A DNA stretch of 64,000 nt from Lachnospiraceae bacterium NC2004 (GCA_000621905.1 JHXB01000002.1:248001-312000); one strand, 5' to 3'; positions 32,921-42,115 are shown, numbered from the stretch's first letter. Numbers and translations are program-made. The notes: generated from the sequence alone by a model not told the origin.

Positions 32921-33478
32921 ATGGAGGAGACATTTTTAGGTAGTAAGTCAAGAAGGAATCTAGCTGTAGATATTATAATATTATCTGTCTGCATTTTGTT
33001 TATAGCTGCAGGAATATCTGTTACGGGTACAGATATCAAGAAAGGTGATGACGGTTTGTGGGCGGACTTTGTATTGGATGCGCTATTCCTCTGGCCTGCC
33101 GTCAATATTTGCATTAAGAGATATAAGAGCGGGCGCGCCAAAAAGTACGCATTTGTCATAAGTCAGAATCAAGATAATGTTATGAATATCGCTGAATTAC
33201 AACAGGGACTTTCTGTTTCTATGGGCAAGGTTATTCCTGAGCCGGCTATTGAGAAGGAGATTACTTCATTATTGGCTAAGGGGTATTTATGCGGAATCTC
33301 GTACGATATTGCAAGTAAGAATATTATTATTCAGATTATGAGAAATAGCCAGCCAATTGGAAGACAGAGTGTGGTGTGTCCTAGTTGCGGTACTGTCAAT
33401 ACATTGATAAACGGAGATGTCTTTCAAGCAGGGCAACTTGTTAGGTGTCAGGCTTGCGGCAACCCTCTTAAAGGATAG
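32921..33478 (+). CDS. Membrane protein with C-terminal zinc ribbon
   Basis: 185 residues. Two hydrophobic segments near the N-terminus (about 15-34 and 47-63) are followed by a cytoplasmic region. A C-terminal four-Cys zinc ribbon (CPSCG at about 151 and CQACG at about 178) ends the protein. The middle (NIAELQQGLSVSMGKVIPEPAIEKEITSLLAKGYL, about residues 93-127) looks like a small winged-helix-type domain. This suggests nucleic-acid or protein binding at the membrane. The family was not recognised. It lies 3 bases before queH and is probably co-transcribed with it. Confidence 0.6.
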   Translation: MEETFLGSKSRRNLAVDIIILSVCILFIAAGISVTGTDIKKGDDGLWADFVLDALFLWPAVNICIKRYKSGRAKKYAFVISQNQDNVMNIAELQQGLSVSMGKVIPEPAIEKEITSLLAKGYLCGISYDIASKNIIIQIMRNSQPIGRQSVVCPSCGTVNTLINGDVFQAGQLVRCQACGNPLKG

Positions 33479-33481
33479 ATT

Positions 33482-34117
33482 ATGATACCTGAATACAGAC
33501 TTAAGCAACTTAATGATTATCAGAAGATGGAAGAGCAGCTGAGGGAAGTTGACAACTTAGATTACACTCCGAGCATACTTCTTCACAGTTGTTGTGCACC
33601 GTGCTCGTCGCATGTGATTAGTGTTTTGAGTCCTCATTTTGATATTACTATTTTGTATTATAATCCTAATATTGAGCCGTATGAGGAATATCTTAAGCGC
33701 AAGGAAGAGGAGATACGATTTATAGGTGAGTATCCGGCTTCTAACAAGCTTGACATTATTGATTGTGATTATGACAATGATAAGTTTCATGAGGTTGTCA
33801 AGGGATTAGAGGACCTTAGAGAGGGTGGGAACCGTTGCTTTATATGCTATGAATTAAGGCTTTTAAAGACGGCAGAGATGGCCAAGGAATTAGGATACGA
33901 TTATTTTGCGACTACTCTTAGTGTCAGCCCATATAAGAACTCTAAGAAGCTTAACGAGATAGGACTTAAGCTCAGTGGCGAATATGATGTTAAGTACCTT
34001 ATATCCGATTTCAAGAAGAAGAATGGGTATAAGCACAGCATCGAGCTTTCTAAAGAATACAATCTATACAGACAGGATTATTGTGGATGTATATATTCAA
34101 GAAAGGATAGGGATTAA
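33482..34117 (+). CDS. queH: Epoxyqueuosine reductase QueH
   Basis: 211 residues, the DUF208/QueH family. LHSCCAPCSSHV holds the first Cys pair and CCAPC motif. RCFICYELRL and DYCGCIYS hold the other cysteines that bind an iron-sulfur cluster and metal site. QueH reduces epoxyqueuosine to queuosine in tRNA, the last step of the pathway, and replaces QueG in many anaerobes. Its RBS lies in the end of the upstream gene. A terminator overlaps its stop codon. No other queuosine gene is in this window. Confidence 0.9.
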   Translation: MIPEYRLKQLNDYQKMEEQLREVDNLDYTPSILLHSCCAPCSSHVISVLSPHFDITILYYNPNIEPYEEYLKRKEEEIRFIGEYPASNKLDIIDCDYDNDKFHEVVKGLEDLREGGNRCFICYELRLLKTAEMAKELGYDYFATTLSVSPYKNSKKLNEIGLKLSGEYDVKYLISDFKKKNGYKHSIELSKEYNLYRQDYCGCIYSRKDRD

Positions 34118-34130
34118 CGCCCTATCCTTT
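34102..34130 (+). terminator. Terminator overlapping queH stop
   Basis: AAAGGATAGGG (34102-34112) pairs with CCCTATCCTTT (34120-34130), enclosing the TAA stop codon. Confidence 0.7.
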
Positions 34131-34153
34131 CGTACTATACCCATTGGGTAACT

Positions 34154-34188
34154 ATGTCATCCTGAGGAGCACAGCGACGAAGGATCTT
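34154..34188. repeat. CATTCTGAGCG-type repeat, single diverged unit
   Basis: ATGTCATCCTGAGGAGC...CGACGAAGGATC in the gap between convergent queH and the AAA ATPase gene. CCCATTGGGTA just before it (34140-34150) looks like a remnant of the GGGGAC-type family. Confidence 0.6.
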
Positions 34189-34189
34189 A

Positions 34190-35560
34190 TTATAAAGATA
34201 TTCCCTCGAGATCGCACGCCTCAATGGTTGTAAGTTCCTTATCCTCAGGCTTCTCAATCGACACGATTCTTGTGGCTTGATTGGTTATTGCCTTCTCAAG
34301 ATAATTTCTGACATCTCTTGCATTTGCAAATGTATTAGGCTTGTCAGCAACCCTCTTGTTAAAAAATTCTTTAGCGACATTCAATGCGTCTTTGGAAAGC
34401 GTGTAATCCTGCTTCTTGCACATTGACTTAAGAATCTCGATAAGCTCATCTGCGTTGTAATCTTCAAATACAAGAACCTTGCTGAAACGCGACCTGAGTC
34501 CCGGGTTAGAATCCATGAATTCTTCCATGAGCTCAGTGTATCCGGCGCAAATCACAATCAAATCATCTCTGTGATCCTCCATACCCTTAAGGAGCGTATC
34601 AACCGCTTCCTGCCCGAAGTCTCCCTGTCCCTTGTTGTTGGTAAGGGTATAAGCCTCATCTATAAATAGGATTCCGCCTAAAGCAGAATCAATAACTTCA
34701 GCGGTCTTAGTGGCGGTCTGACCGATGTAACCGCACACAAGACCCGAACGGTCAACCTCAACCAAATGTCCTTTTGAAACAACTCCGATACTCTTATATA
34801 TACCTGCTAAAAGCCTTGCAACTGTAGTCTTACCTGATCCCGGATTGCCGGAGAATACAAGGTGCTTGTTGACGGCAGCAGTGTTAAGCCCTCTGTCCTT
34901 TCTGATTGCTTGAACCTTAACCAGGTTGGTGAGCTGATTAATCTCTGTCTTGACTGACTCTAGGCCGGTAAGAGAGTTAAGCTCTGCGAGTAGTTCCTCT
35001 GTGGTCTTCTCGGGTTCAGCTTCCTTGACAGGTGCGTCAAGATTAGCAGCTAAGTTCTGATCAGGTCTTAACAGAGCATATTCTTTTAAGAATTTGTCAA
35101 ATGTTAACAGATACTTGGTAAGAGCATCAATCTCTAAGTCAGTCGGTTCCGGACTGTTAGCTATGTAGTTCTGTCCGATTGCTCTGAATGTCTCTACCAA
35201 AGTCTTAGCTTTCTTGTTGTCGTATCTATCGTTTGGAATCTTCCTTCCTGCATCAGCTAACACAAAATACTTAAGAACGTAAGGTATCTTGTTAGCATAT
35301 ATGGCAGGGGTCAATTGTCTCAAATCATATAACTTCTTAGCGGCTTCTGCTGTCATGTTGACTAAGAGTTCTTCCTTGATGAATGAAAGCTCAGAGTCTG
35401 TGATTTCTCCGTCTGCAAATGCAAGATAGAGTGTAAAATTAAGGAACTCTTGCCTTAAGTTCTCGCGAAGAGAGTTGGCGAGCTTATCCTTGATGACACC
35501 GTTAGCTTCTATGTAGTCGCACATCTCATAACATTTGTATATTGATTCGGTAAGTTCCAT
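34190..35560 (-). CDS. TerB-like plus AAA+ ATPase (CbbX/SpoVK family)
   Basis: 456 residues from ATG 35560 after AAAAGGAGG; ATG 35581 has no RBS. The first 170 residues are helical with FADGEITDSELSFIKEEL, a TerB-like pattern. The AAA+ domain follows, opening with LNSLTGLESVKTEINQLTNLV. Walker A is GNPGSGKT and Walker B is ILFIDEAYTL. An R-finger-like RSRF segment comes later, and a C-terminal lid completes the domain. CbbX/SpoVK-type AAA proteins remodel other proteins. In spore formers SpoVK is a sporulation gene, but no spore operon is adjacent and this version carries the extra TerB part. The substrate is unknown. Confidence 0.82.
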   Translation of the reverse strand: MELTESIYKCYEMCDYIEANGVIKDKLANSLRENLRQEFLNFTLYLAFADGEITDSELSFIKEELLVNMTAEAAKKLYDLRQLTPAIYANKIPYVLKYFVLADAGRKIPNDRYDNKKAKTLVETFRAIGQNYIANSPEPTDLEIDALTKYLLTFDKFLKEYALLRPDQNLAANLDAPVKEAEPEKTTEELLAELNSLTGLESVKTEINQLTNLVKVQAIRKDRGLNTAAVNKHLVFSGNPGSGKTTVARLLAGIYKSIGVVSKGHLVEVDRSGLVCGYIGQTATKTAEVIDSALGGILFIDEAYTLTNNKGQGDFGQEAVDTLLKGMEDHRDDLIVICAGYTELMEEFMDSNPGLRSRFSKVLVFEDYNADELIEILKSMCKKQDYTLSKDALNVAKEFFNKRVADKPNTFANARDVRNYLEKAITNQATRIVSIEKPEDKELTTIEACDLEGISL

Positions 35561-35628
35561 GGCGAACCTCCTTTTGAGCATTATACATATATTATAAGTT
35601 TATATCCCTCTTAAATCAAGGACAATCT

Positions 35629-35728
35629 TTTAAGATCCTTCGTCGCTACGCTCAGGATGACATAAATGTGCACTGTCATTCTGAGCGTAGCGAAGAATCT
35701 TTATCCCGAACGAAGTGAGGGATAATTG
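35629..35728. repeat. CATTCTGAGCG-type repeat, inverted pair
   Basis: GATCCTTCGTCGCTACGCTCAGGATGACA and TGTCATTCTGAGCGTAGCG face each other. A TTATCCC/GGGATAA hairpin forms the right edge. It lies upstream of the AAA ATPase gene and of the DUF4258 gene. Confidence 0.8.
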
Positions 35729-35836
35729 TTGCTCAAGTATGAATGTTATGGTGTATTAAATAATTGAATTGAGTATTGATATGTTATATAATTATAGTAG
35801 TTAATAGTTGTTGGTTATGGAAGGGGTGGAGATAGC

Positions 35837-36160
35837 TTGATAATAGATATAGAGAGAATACGAGAGTATTATAATAATGGTGCTGTTTACACAACCGGAC
35901 ATGCTGATTTGAGGTTTAGGCAGCGTGGAATTAAAGCAAAAGATATACGAAATGTAGTAATGACAGGAGAGATTATAGAACAATATCCAAATGATAAGCC
36001 GTTCCCAAGTTGTCTTATTATGGGGAAGAGTGTTTCAGGACGGGTAATACATACTGTTATTAGTGATGAAGGTAGCTGTAGTGGTGTTATTACTGCATAT
36101 TATCCTGATGATGATATATGGGAAGATGACTATAAAACAAGGAAGGAGAATGCCAAATGA
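35837..36160 (+). CDS. DUF4258 protein, toxin-like partner
   Basis: 107 residues beginning at TTG 35837, after GGAG (35827-35831). The domain has HADLRFRQRGIKAKDIRNVVMTGEIIEQYP, then GRVIHTVISD and a VITAYYPDDDIWEDDYKTR end (about residues 86-102). This is DUF4258, a RelE-like small fold. The gene overlaps the YgiT-type zinc-finger gene by 4 bases (ATGA). DUF4258/YgiT pairs are widespread and annotated as candidate type II toxin-antitoxin modules. Toxicity here is inferred from that association and has no direct evidence. No typical RelE catalytic cluster can be pointed to with confidence. Confidence 0.78.
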   Translation: MIIDIERIREYYNNGAVYTTGHADLRFRQRGIKAKDIRNVVMTGEIIEQYPNDKPFPSCLIMGKSVSGRVIHTVISDEGSCSGVITAYYPDDDIWEDDYKTRKENAK

Positions 36161-36387
36161 AATGCTTAATTTGTGGAGAAGATGAGATGATTAGTTCTGT
36201 GACGACTTATTTTGCACAAGTGGAAGAGTGTTATGTAATCATTGAAAATGTTCCTTGTAAAGAATGTAGACAGTGCGGAGAAACTGTATTTTCAATGGAT
36301 GTATTAGAAAGGATTGATGATATTCTTGAAAAGGTGAAACTTGTTGCCAGCAAAGTAATGATTATGGACTACGGTAAGGCAGCCTAG
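36157..36387 (+). CDS. YgiT-type zinc-finger protein (MqsA-like antitoxin N-domain)
   Basis: 76 residues. Two CxxC pairs, MKCLICGE at the start and CKECRQCGE at about 34-41, bind one zinc as in the N-domain of the antitoxin MqsA. ETVFSMDVLERID is typical of the YgiT family. Unlike full MqsA there is no C-terminal helix-turn-helix, so it may bind the partner without binding DNA. It overlaps the DUF4258 gene by 4 bases, which favours coupled translation. Only 10 bases separate it from the GH36 gene, so they may share a transcript. Confidence 0.85.
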   Translation: MKCLICGEDEMISSVTTYFAQVEECYVIIENVPCKECRQCGETVFSMDVLERIDDILEKVKLVASKVMIMDYGKAA

Positions 36388-36397
36388 GAGTGATTAT

Positions 36398-38794
36398 ATG
36401 ATTACAATTTTAAAGGGCAAATACCCTACATTTATATTACATACCAAGAATACAAGTTACATAATGAAGGTTATGCCTTCAGGACATGTTGAACATATAT
36501 ATTACGGTGGCAGGATACATCTTGACAACGTTGATGGAATAGTTGAGCAGCGCGAGTTTGCACCGGGTTGCGAGACGGTATATTCTTCAGAATATAAGAA
36601 TCTTAGTTTAGAAAATGTCTGCCTTGAGATGTCGGGCCTTGGTAAGTCTGACACCAGGGAGCCTTTTGTCGAGCTTATTAGAAGCGACGGAAGCAGAACT
36701 GAGGACTTTCTATTCGATACCTACGAAGCTAAGGAAGGCAAGGACCCTATCGAGGATCTCCCTTCATCATATGGCACTTCTGACGAGGTTGACACACTTT
36801 TTGTTAACTTAGTAGACAGACACTACGGGCTGAGACTTACACTTCAGTACTCTGTTTTTGAGGAAGCAGATGTTATCACTAAGAGCGCAAGAGTAGTTAA
36901 TACAAGCGATTTTCCGGTCAGGATTAAGAGACTTATGAGTAACCAACTTGACTTTGAACCGATGGCGATGCGCTTTCACACATTTACCGGAGCATGGGCA
37001 AGAGAGATGCACAAGAACGATATTGAGGTCGGCGAAGCTAAGCTTGTCAACGAATCAAGAACCGGTAATTCCTCTAACAGAGCGAATCCATTTGTAATGT
37101 TATCAGAACCTAATACAACCGAAGATTATGGCGGATGCTATGGAATTAACCTCGTATACAGTGGCAATCACTATGAGGCGGTTGAGCGCAATTCGTACGG
37201 CAAGATTAGATTTGTTTCGGGTATCAATCCGGCTACATTTTCATGGCACCTTAAGGCGGGATATGCATTTCAGACGCCGGAATCCGTTATGACATACTCT
37301 GACAAGGGCTTTAACGGTATGAGCCAGAATATGCACAGTTTCGTAAGAAAGCACATTGTCAGGGGCAAATGGCAATATAAAGAGAGACCGGTGCTTATCA
37401 ACAGTTGGGAGGCTTCGTACTTTGATATTAACGAGAACAAGCTCCTTAGACTTGCAAAAGCTGCCAAGGATGTAGGAATCGAGCTTTTCGTTATGGATGA
37501 CGGGTGGTTTGGTAACAGAAATGACGACACATCATCTTTAGGAGATTGGACGGCCAATACCAAGAAGCTTTCTTCGGGTATTGCAGGCATTTCCAAGAAG
37601 ATACATGACCTTGGACTTGACTTTGGTATCTGGGTTGAACCCGAGATGGTTAATGTCAACAGCCACCTCTATAAAGAGCATCCTGACTGGGTTATAAGGA
37701 TTCCCGATAAGCCACATTCTGAGGGGCGTAACCAGAGAATACTGGATCTTACGAGAGGTGACGTTCAGGACTATGTTATAAATGCCATGACTAACGTTTT
37801 CTCATCGGGTGATATTAACTATGTTAAGTGGGACATGAACCGCAATTTTACTGACTTTTATACGGGAGCATTATCTCCTAAGAGACAGGGAGATGTGATG
37901 CACAGGTATATTGTAGGCCTTTACAGAGTTATGGATGTGCTTACCAAGCGCTTCCCTGATATCCTTTTTGAGGGATGCGCATCAGGCGGTAACAGATTTG
38001 ACCTTGGAATACTAAGTTATTTCCCGCAGATTTGGGCGAGTGACGATTCAGACGCTATAGCCAGGGCGGAGATTCAGACGGGTTACAGTTACGGATATCC
38101 TATGTCTACGCTTACGGCACATGTGTCTGATATCCCTAATCATCAGACTTTAAGGCGCACTCCGATTGAGACGAGATACCATATAGCTCTACTTGGAGTT
38201 TTGGGATATGAGTGCAACCTTAACGATCTTAACGGTGATGGACTTAAGAATATTCGTCAGCAGATTAAGATATATAAAGAACACAGACGCACGTTGCAAT
38301 TCGGTACATTTTACAGGAGAAGTTCAGCATTTGACAAGAAGAGCTTTTCGACGCTTCTTCCTAATACCGCCAATGATTTTGAGTGGACTGTTGTAAGTGA
38401 AGATAAATCAACGGCAGTCGGTGTCATTTTACAGACATTGGTTCATCCTAATACTGAGTATGCTTCTCTTAATCCTACAGGGCTTATAGAAGATGCCCTC
38501 TATAAGATTGAAGGTAGAGAGATTACCTATAATATCAAGGATTTTGGAAGCCTGGTTAATCAGGTTTCGCCGATACATGTCAAGCAGGACGGAATGGTCC
38601 ACAATGCGATAGCAAGATATATTACAATGAACGGTGAGAACGAACAGCATTTGATGTACGGAGATGCAATGATGAGGGTAGGAGTGCGGTTAAGACCTGC
38701 ATTTGCCGGAGTCGGATACAATGACAACATAAGATTTTATCCTGATTTTGCATCAAGGTTTTATGTTATATCGAGGGTTAATAAGAATAAGTAG
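36398..38794 (+). CDS. GH36 alpha-galactosidase
   Basis: 798 residues, a normal length. An N-terminal beta-sandwich (about 1-330) precedes the TIM barrel with DDGWFGNRNDD, FGIWVEPEMVN and YVKWDMNRN (nucleophile Asp about 479). EGCASGGNRFDLG follows, then WASDDSDAIAR (acid/base Asp about 549). There is no signal peptide, so it acts on imported alpha-galactosides such as melibiose or raffinose-family sugars. It pairs with the GH2 enzyme 12 bases downstream in an operon. No transporter or regulator is visible next to it. The glycine-rich motif has Asn where most members have Gly (GGNRFD), a minor variant. Confidence 0.92.
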   Translation: MITILKGKYPTFILHTKNTSYIMKVMPSGHVEHIYYGGRIHLDNVDGIVEQREFAPGCETVYSSEYKNLSLENVCLEMSGLGKSDTREPFVELIRSDGSRTEDFLFDTYEAKEGKDPIEDLPSSYGTSDEVDTLFVNLVDRHYGLRLTLQYSVFEEADVITKSARVVNTSDFPVRIKRLMSNQLDFEPMAMRFHTFTGAWAREMHKNDIEVGEAKLVNESRTGNSSNRANPFVMLSEPNTTEDYGGCYGINLVYSGNHYEAVERNSYGKIRFVSGINPATFSWHLKAGYAFQTPESVMTYSDKGFNGMSQNMHSFVRKHIVRGKWQYKERPVLINSWEASYFDINENKLLRLAKAAKDVGIELFVMDDGWFGNRNDDTSSLGDWTANTKKLSSGIAGISKKIHDLGLDFGIWVEPEMVNVNSHLYKEHPDWVIRIPDKPHSEGRNQRILDLTRGDVQDYVINAMTNVFSSGDINYVKWDMNRNFTDFYTGALSPKRQGDVMHRYIVGLYRVMDVLTKRFPDILFEGCASGGNRFDLGILSYFPQIWASDDSDAIARAEIQTGYSYGYPMSTLTAHVSDIPNHQTLRRTPIETRYHIALLGVLGYECNLNDLNGDGLKNIRQQIKIYKEHRRTLQFGTFYRRSSAFDKKSFSTLLPNTANDFEWTVVSEDKSTAVGVILQTLVHPNTEYASLNPTGLIEDALYKIEGREITYNIKDFGSLVNQVSPIHVKQDGMVHNAIARYITMNGENEQHLMYGDAMMRVGVRLRPAFAGVGYNDNIRFYPDFASRFYVISRVNKNK

Positions 38795-38806
38795 GAGGTA
38801 CAATTT

Positions 38807-41344
38807 ATGGAGAGACTTGCGTTTAATGATGATTGGGGATATGTTGATTCATTTACCGAGGAATTCATCAGTAAGGATGGGAGAAAGAAGCCGGATAAGG
38901 TTAGAATTCCACACACTGTAGCGACAACACCTTTTAATTATTTTAGTCCTGATCTTTACCAGAAAGTTTCGGGATATGTAAAGATTTATAATGCTCCTAA
39001 ATCCCTTAAGGGTAAGAGAGTGTTCCTTAATTTTGCGGGTGTGGCACATTCAGCATTTGTCTATGTTAATGGAGTTTTGGTCGGCGAGCATCACAACGGA
39101 TATACTGCGTTTGATGTAGAGCTTACCAACGCCCTTAATTATGGAGAGGACAACAGAATCGTAGTTAAGGTAGACAGTCGGGAATCTCTTAATATTCCTC
39201 CTTTTGGATATGTAATAGATTATATGACTTACGGTGGCATCTACAGAGAGGTCACACTTTTGATTAAAGACGAGATGTACATTAAGGATGTATACGCTAA
39301 ACCGGTTGTGCCTGATGGCTTGGCACTTCCGGGCGAGTTTAAGAATAATAAGTCTATGGGTATGAAACTTAATTCCTTTACGTTTGATGCGACATTGGCG
39401 CTTAGTATAACTTTAGACGGCCTTGATGAGGCGGCAAGAAACAGCGCCAGTTACATTGTTAAGCTTGTCGATGCCAAGACGGATGAGGTTATATTTAATT
39501 CTAGAATAGAGAGCGGAAATGATGAATCTGATACTTTGGATGATGTCACTATATTCAGGGTTCCTGCGGGATTTGACGAGAATACATCTGTCTATGACAT
39601 TTTTGTAAATGTAAGCAATGTTAAGTTGTGGGATACTGTCATTCCTAACAGATATAAGCTTACCATCGAGCTTATGAAGGGTGACAAGGCGATTGACGAT
39701 TTTAATCAGACAATTGGATTTAGAAGGATTGAGTTTAGAAATGACGGATTCTTCTTAAATGGCAGACGCGTTAAACTAAGAGGTTTGAATCGTCATCAGA
39801 GCTATCCTTATGTCGGATACGCAATGCCAGAGTCAATGCAGAAGCTTGATGCTGACATCTTAAGATTGGAGCTCGGGGTTAATGCAGTAAGGACGTCGCA
39901 TTATCCGCAATCTAAGCATTTTATCGAGAGATGTAATGAACTTGGACTTTTAGTATTTACCGAGATTCCGGGTTGGCAGCACATCGGTGATGCTGAATGG
40001 AAAGATCAGGCGGTTGAAAATGTTAAAGAGATGGTTGTTCAGTACAGAAACGAGCCGTCAATTATTCTTTGGGGCGTAAGAATCAACGAGTCTCAGGATG
40101 ATGATGAATTCTACTTAAGAACCAATGAGGCGTGCCATGAACTTGATGATACCAGACCTACAGGTGGTGTAAGATACTTAGAGAAGAGCAGTCTCTTAGA
40201 GGATGTTTATACATTTAACGATTTCTCTCATGATGGAACTTCGTCAAATGCAGTTAAGAAGAAATCATCAGTTACTTCGGATGTAAATAAGCCGTATCTT
40301 ATAAGTGAGTACAATGGACATATGTATCCTACCAAGCCTTATGATGACGAGGAACATAGGCTTGCTCATGCTTTAAGACATGCTGATGTTATCAATTCCG
40401 TCAACAAAGAGAAGGATATTTTGGGTGCGTTCGGATGGTGCATGTTTGATTACAATACGCACAAGGACTTCGGCAGCGGTGACATGATATGCTATCACGG
40501 TGTTATGGATATGTTCAGAAATCCTAAGCTTGCTTCCTATGTTTATGCGTCACAACAGAACAGAACTCCTGTGTTGGAGGTTAGTTCGAGCATGGATATA
40601 GGAGATCATCCTGCAGGGTGTAGAGGAGGCGTATACATTTTCACAAATGCTGACTCTGTGAGAATGTACAAGAATGACGTATTTATCAAGGAGTTTACGA
40701 GGGCGGATTCTCCTTACAAATATATGAAGCATCCGCCGCTTCTTATCGATGATTATGTGGGAGACCAGCTTGAGACGATAGAGGGCTTTGAGCCTAAGAA
40801 GGCTGCACTTGTCAAGAAAGCGCTTAACTATATAGGACAGTATGGAATGAATCATTTGCCAGTTAATATTCAGGCTGATATGGCGAGAGCGATGGCGTTT
40901 TATCATATGACATTTGCAGATGCATACGATTTATATCAGAGGTATGTAGGCAACTGGGGTGGAGAGTCGAACTCGTTTAGATTTGAGGCTATCAAGGACG
41001 GCGAGATTGTTAAGGAAGTAACTAAGTCTACGATGACTGAGCTTCATATCGAGGCTGTTATCGATCACGAGGAGCTTAAAGAGGGCGACACCTATGATAT
41101 TGCTGCGATAAGAGTCAGAGTTCTTGATGATAACGGCAATGTGGCTACTTACTTTAACCAGCCTTTAAGTATCAAGGTTAAGGGTGCTTGTGAGCTTATA
41201 GGGCCTAAGCTTATGAATATTGCAGGCGGTATGGGCGGCGCTTATATCAAGACCATCGGTGAGCCTGGCGAGGCTACTATTAAGATTGCGATGCCGGAAG
41301 GATATGCAGACAGTGTTAAGCTTAGAGTGAATGTGAGTGAGTAA
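38807..41344 (+). CDS. GH2 beta-galactosidase/glycosidase
   Basis: 845 residues. An N-terminal jelly-roll domain comes first, with PHTVATTPFNYFSPDLYQ. An Ig-like domain follows, then the TIM barrel with RTSHYPQSKHFIERCNELGL and GVRINESQDD (acid/base Glu 428). LISEYNGH carries the nucleophile Glu 501. About 200 C-terminal residues form an extra domain. The catalytic motifs fit GH2 enzymes of the beta-galactosidase type, but substrate could also be a beta-mannoside or beta-glucuronide. There is no signal peptide, so it is cytoplasmic. It follows the GH36 gene with an AGGAGG RBS in the spacer, so both are made together and probably dismantle a mixed galactoside. Confidence 0.85.
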   Translation: MERLAFNDDWGYVDSFTEEFISKDGRKKPDKVRIPHTVATTPFNYFSPDLYQKVSGYVKIYNAPKSLKGKRVFLNFAGVAHSAFVYVNGVLVGEHHNGYTAFDVELTNALNYGEDNRIVVKVDSRESLNIPPFGYVIDYMTYGGIYREVTLLIKDEMYIKDVYAKPVVPDGLALPGEFKNNKSMGMKLNSFTFDATLALSITLDGLDEAARNSASYIVKLVDAKTDEVIFNSRIESGNDESDTLDDVTIFRVPAGFDENTSVYDIFVNVSNVKLWDTVIPNRYKLTIELMKGDKAIDDFNQTIGFRRIEFRNDGFFLNGRRVKLRGLNRHQSYPYVGYAMPESMQKLDADILRLELGVNAVRTSHYPQSKHFIERCNELGLLVFTEIPGWQHIGDAEWKDQAVENVKEMVVQYRNEPSIILWGVRINESQDDDEFYLRTNEACHELDDTRPTGGVRYLEKSSLLEDVYTFNDFSHDGTSSNAVKKKSSVTSDVNKPYLISEYNGHMYPTKPYDDEEHRLAHALRHADVINSVNKEKDILGAFGWCMFDYNTHKDFGSGDMICYHGVMDMFRNPKLASYVYASQQNRTPVLEVSSSMDIGDHPAGCRGGVYIFTNADSVRMYKNDVFIKEFTRADSPYKYMKHPPLLIDDYVGDQLETIEGFEPKKAALVKKALNYIGQYGMNHLPVNIQADMARAMAFYHMTFADAYDLYQRYVGNWGGESNSFRFEAIKDGEIVKEVTKSTMTELHIEAVIDHEELKEGDTYDIAAIRVRVLDDNGNVATYFNQPLSIKVKGACELIGPKLMNIAGGMGGAYIKTIGEPGEATIKIAMPEGYADSVKLRVNVSE

Positions 41345-41356
41345 CGAGTATCAGAC

Positions 41357-41413
41357 ACATGTCATTCTGAGCGGAGCGAAGAATCTTTATCCCGAATGAA
41401 ATGAGGGATAATT
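41357..41413. repeat. CATTCTGAGCG-type repeat
   Basis: TGTCATTCTGAGCGGAGCG followed by a TTATCCC/GGGATAA edge hairpin, after the GH2 gene. Confidence 0.75.
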
Positions 41414-41453
41414 GCTATTACAGTCTTATGTTTGTTTAAATGTGTAGAAGAAT

Positions 41454-41504
41454 TGGCCTTCTTCGAAGGCCAAAGATCCTTCGCTGACGCTCAGGATGAC
41501 AGAT
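41454..41504. repeat. CATTCTGAGCG-type repeat, inverted orientation
   Basis: A GGCCTTCTTCGAAGGCC hairpin then AAAGATCCTTCGCTGACGC...GGATGACAG. With the copy at 41357 it makes an inverted pair. A GGGGAC-type palindrome follows directly. Confidence 0.75.
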
Positions 41505-41507
41505 TGT

Positions 41508-41583
41508 TTAACTTCAATGGGGCCTGTCCCCATTGATCATTTAGCTAACGCTCCGCTAGGGACTGTCCCCGTTGATCACTTAA
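41508..41583. repeat. GGGGAC-type palindrome, tandem pair
   Basis: CAATGGGGCCTGTCCCCATTG (near 41515) and GGGACTGTCCCCGTTGATC (near 41559), joined by TAGCTAACGCTCCGCTA. Two related units as in the other members. The 300-bp gap 41345-41659 holds only repeats and the mscL promoter. Confidence 0.75.
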
Positions 41584-41591
41584 AAGAGTTC

Positions 41592-41620
41592 TTGATTATT
41601 TTTATAATTTAAACTACAAT
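41592..41620 (+). promoter_or_regulatory. Promoter of mscL
   Basis: TTGATT (41592-41597) and TACAAT (41615-41620) with a 17-bp spacer. Confidence 0.65.
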
Positions 41621-41659
41621 AGTAATGTATGCGCAATTTAGATTATGGAGGTATTAAGC

Positions 41660-42070
41660 ATGAGTAAGTTTATTGATGAATTTAAGGAGTTTGCCCTTAA
41701 GGGTAATGTAATGGATATGGCTGTCGGTGTTATCATTGGTGCGGCTTTCGGTAATATTGTTACATCGTTTACCGAGAATCTTATTAATCCTTTGATTGGA
41801 TGTATCGGTAACCCTGAGGTTAACGGGTTTGTAGTTAAACTTATCAAGGGACAAGAGCTTAATATTGGTGCGTTTTTAACATCAATCATCAACTTTCTTA
41901 TTATGGCTTTCGCCATTTTCCTTATGGTAAAGGCTGTTAACAAGCTTACATCTCTTAGAAAGAAGGAAGAGGAGCCGGCACCTGAGACAGAGAAAGAGTG
42001 CCCTTATTGCCTTAGCAAGATAGCTATCAAGGCAACAAGATGTCCTCATTGTACTTCAGAACTCAAGTAA
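41660..42070 (+). CDS. mscL: Large-conductance mechanosensitive channel with zinc ribbon
   Basis: 136 residues from ATG 41660, which follows TGGAGG; the ATG at 41645 overlaps that RBS. FKEFALKGNVMDMAVGVIIGAAFG is the highly conserved first membrane helix with the gate, here given as positions 8-31. A periplasmic loop and second helix (IGAFLTSIINFLIMAFAIFLMVKA, about 72-95) follow. The C-terminus carries a CPYC/CPHC zinc ribbon instead of ending after the usual helical bundle. MscL opens under osmotic downshock to release solutes. The zinc ribbon is an added cytoplasmic module seen in some Firmicutes; its role is unknown. Confidence 0.92.
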   Translation: MSKFIDEFKEFALKGNVMDMAVGVIIGAAFGNIVTSFTENLINPLIGCIGNPEVNGFVVKLIKGQELNIGAFLTSIINFLIMAFAIFLMVKAVNKLTSLRKKEEEPAPETEKECPYCLSKIAIKATRCPHCTSELK

Positions 42071-42115
42071 TAATTTCATATAATATTATAATATCAATCG
42101 GAAAGCAGGTTTATT

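Noticed and set aside
34140-34150. Full GGGGAC-type palindrome at 34.1 kb.
   Set aside because: Only CCCATTGGGTA remains. The diagnostic core GGGGACAGTCCCC is absent, so it is at best a remnant.
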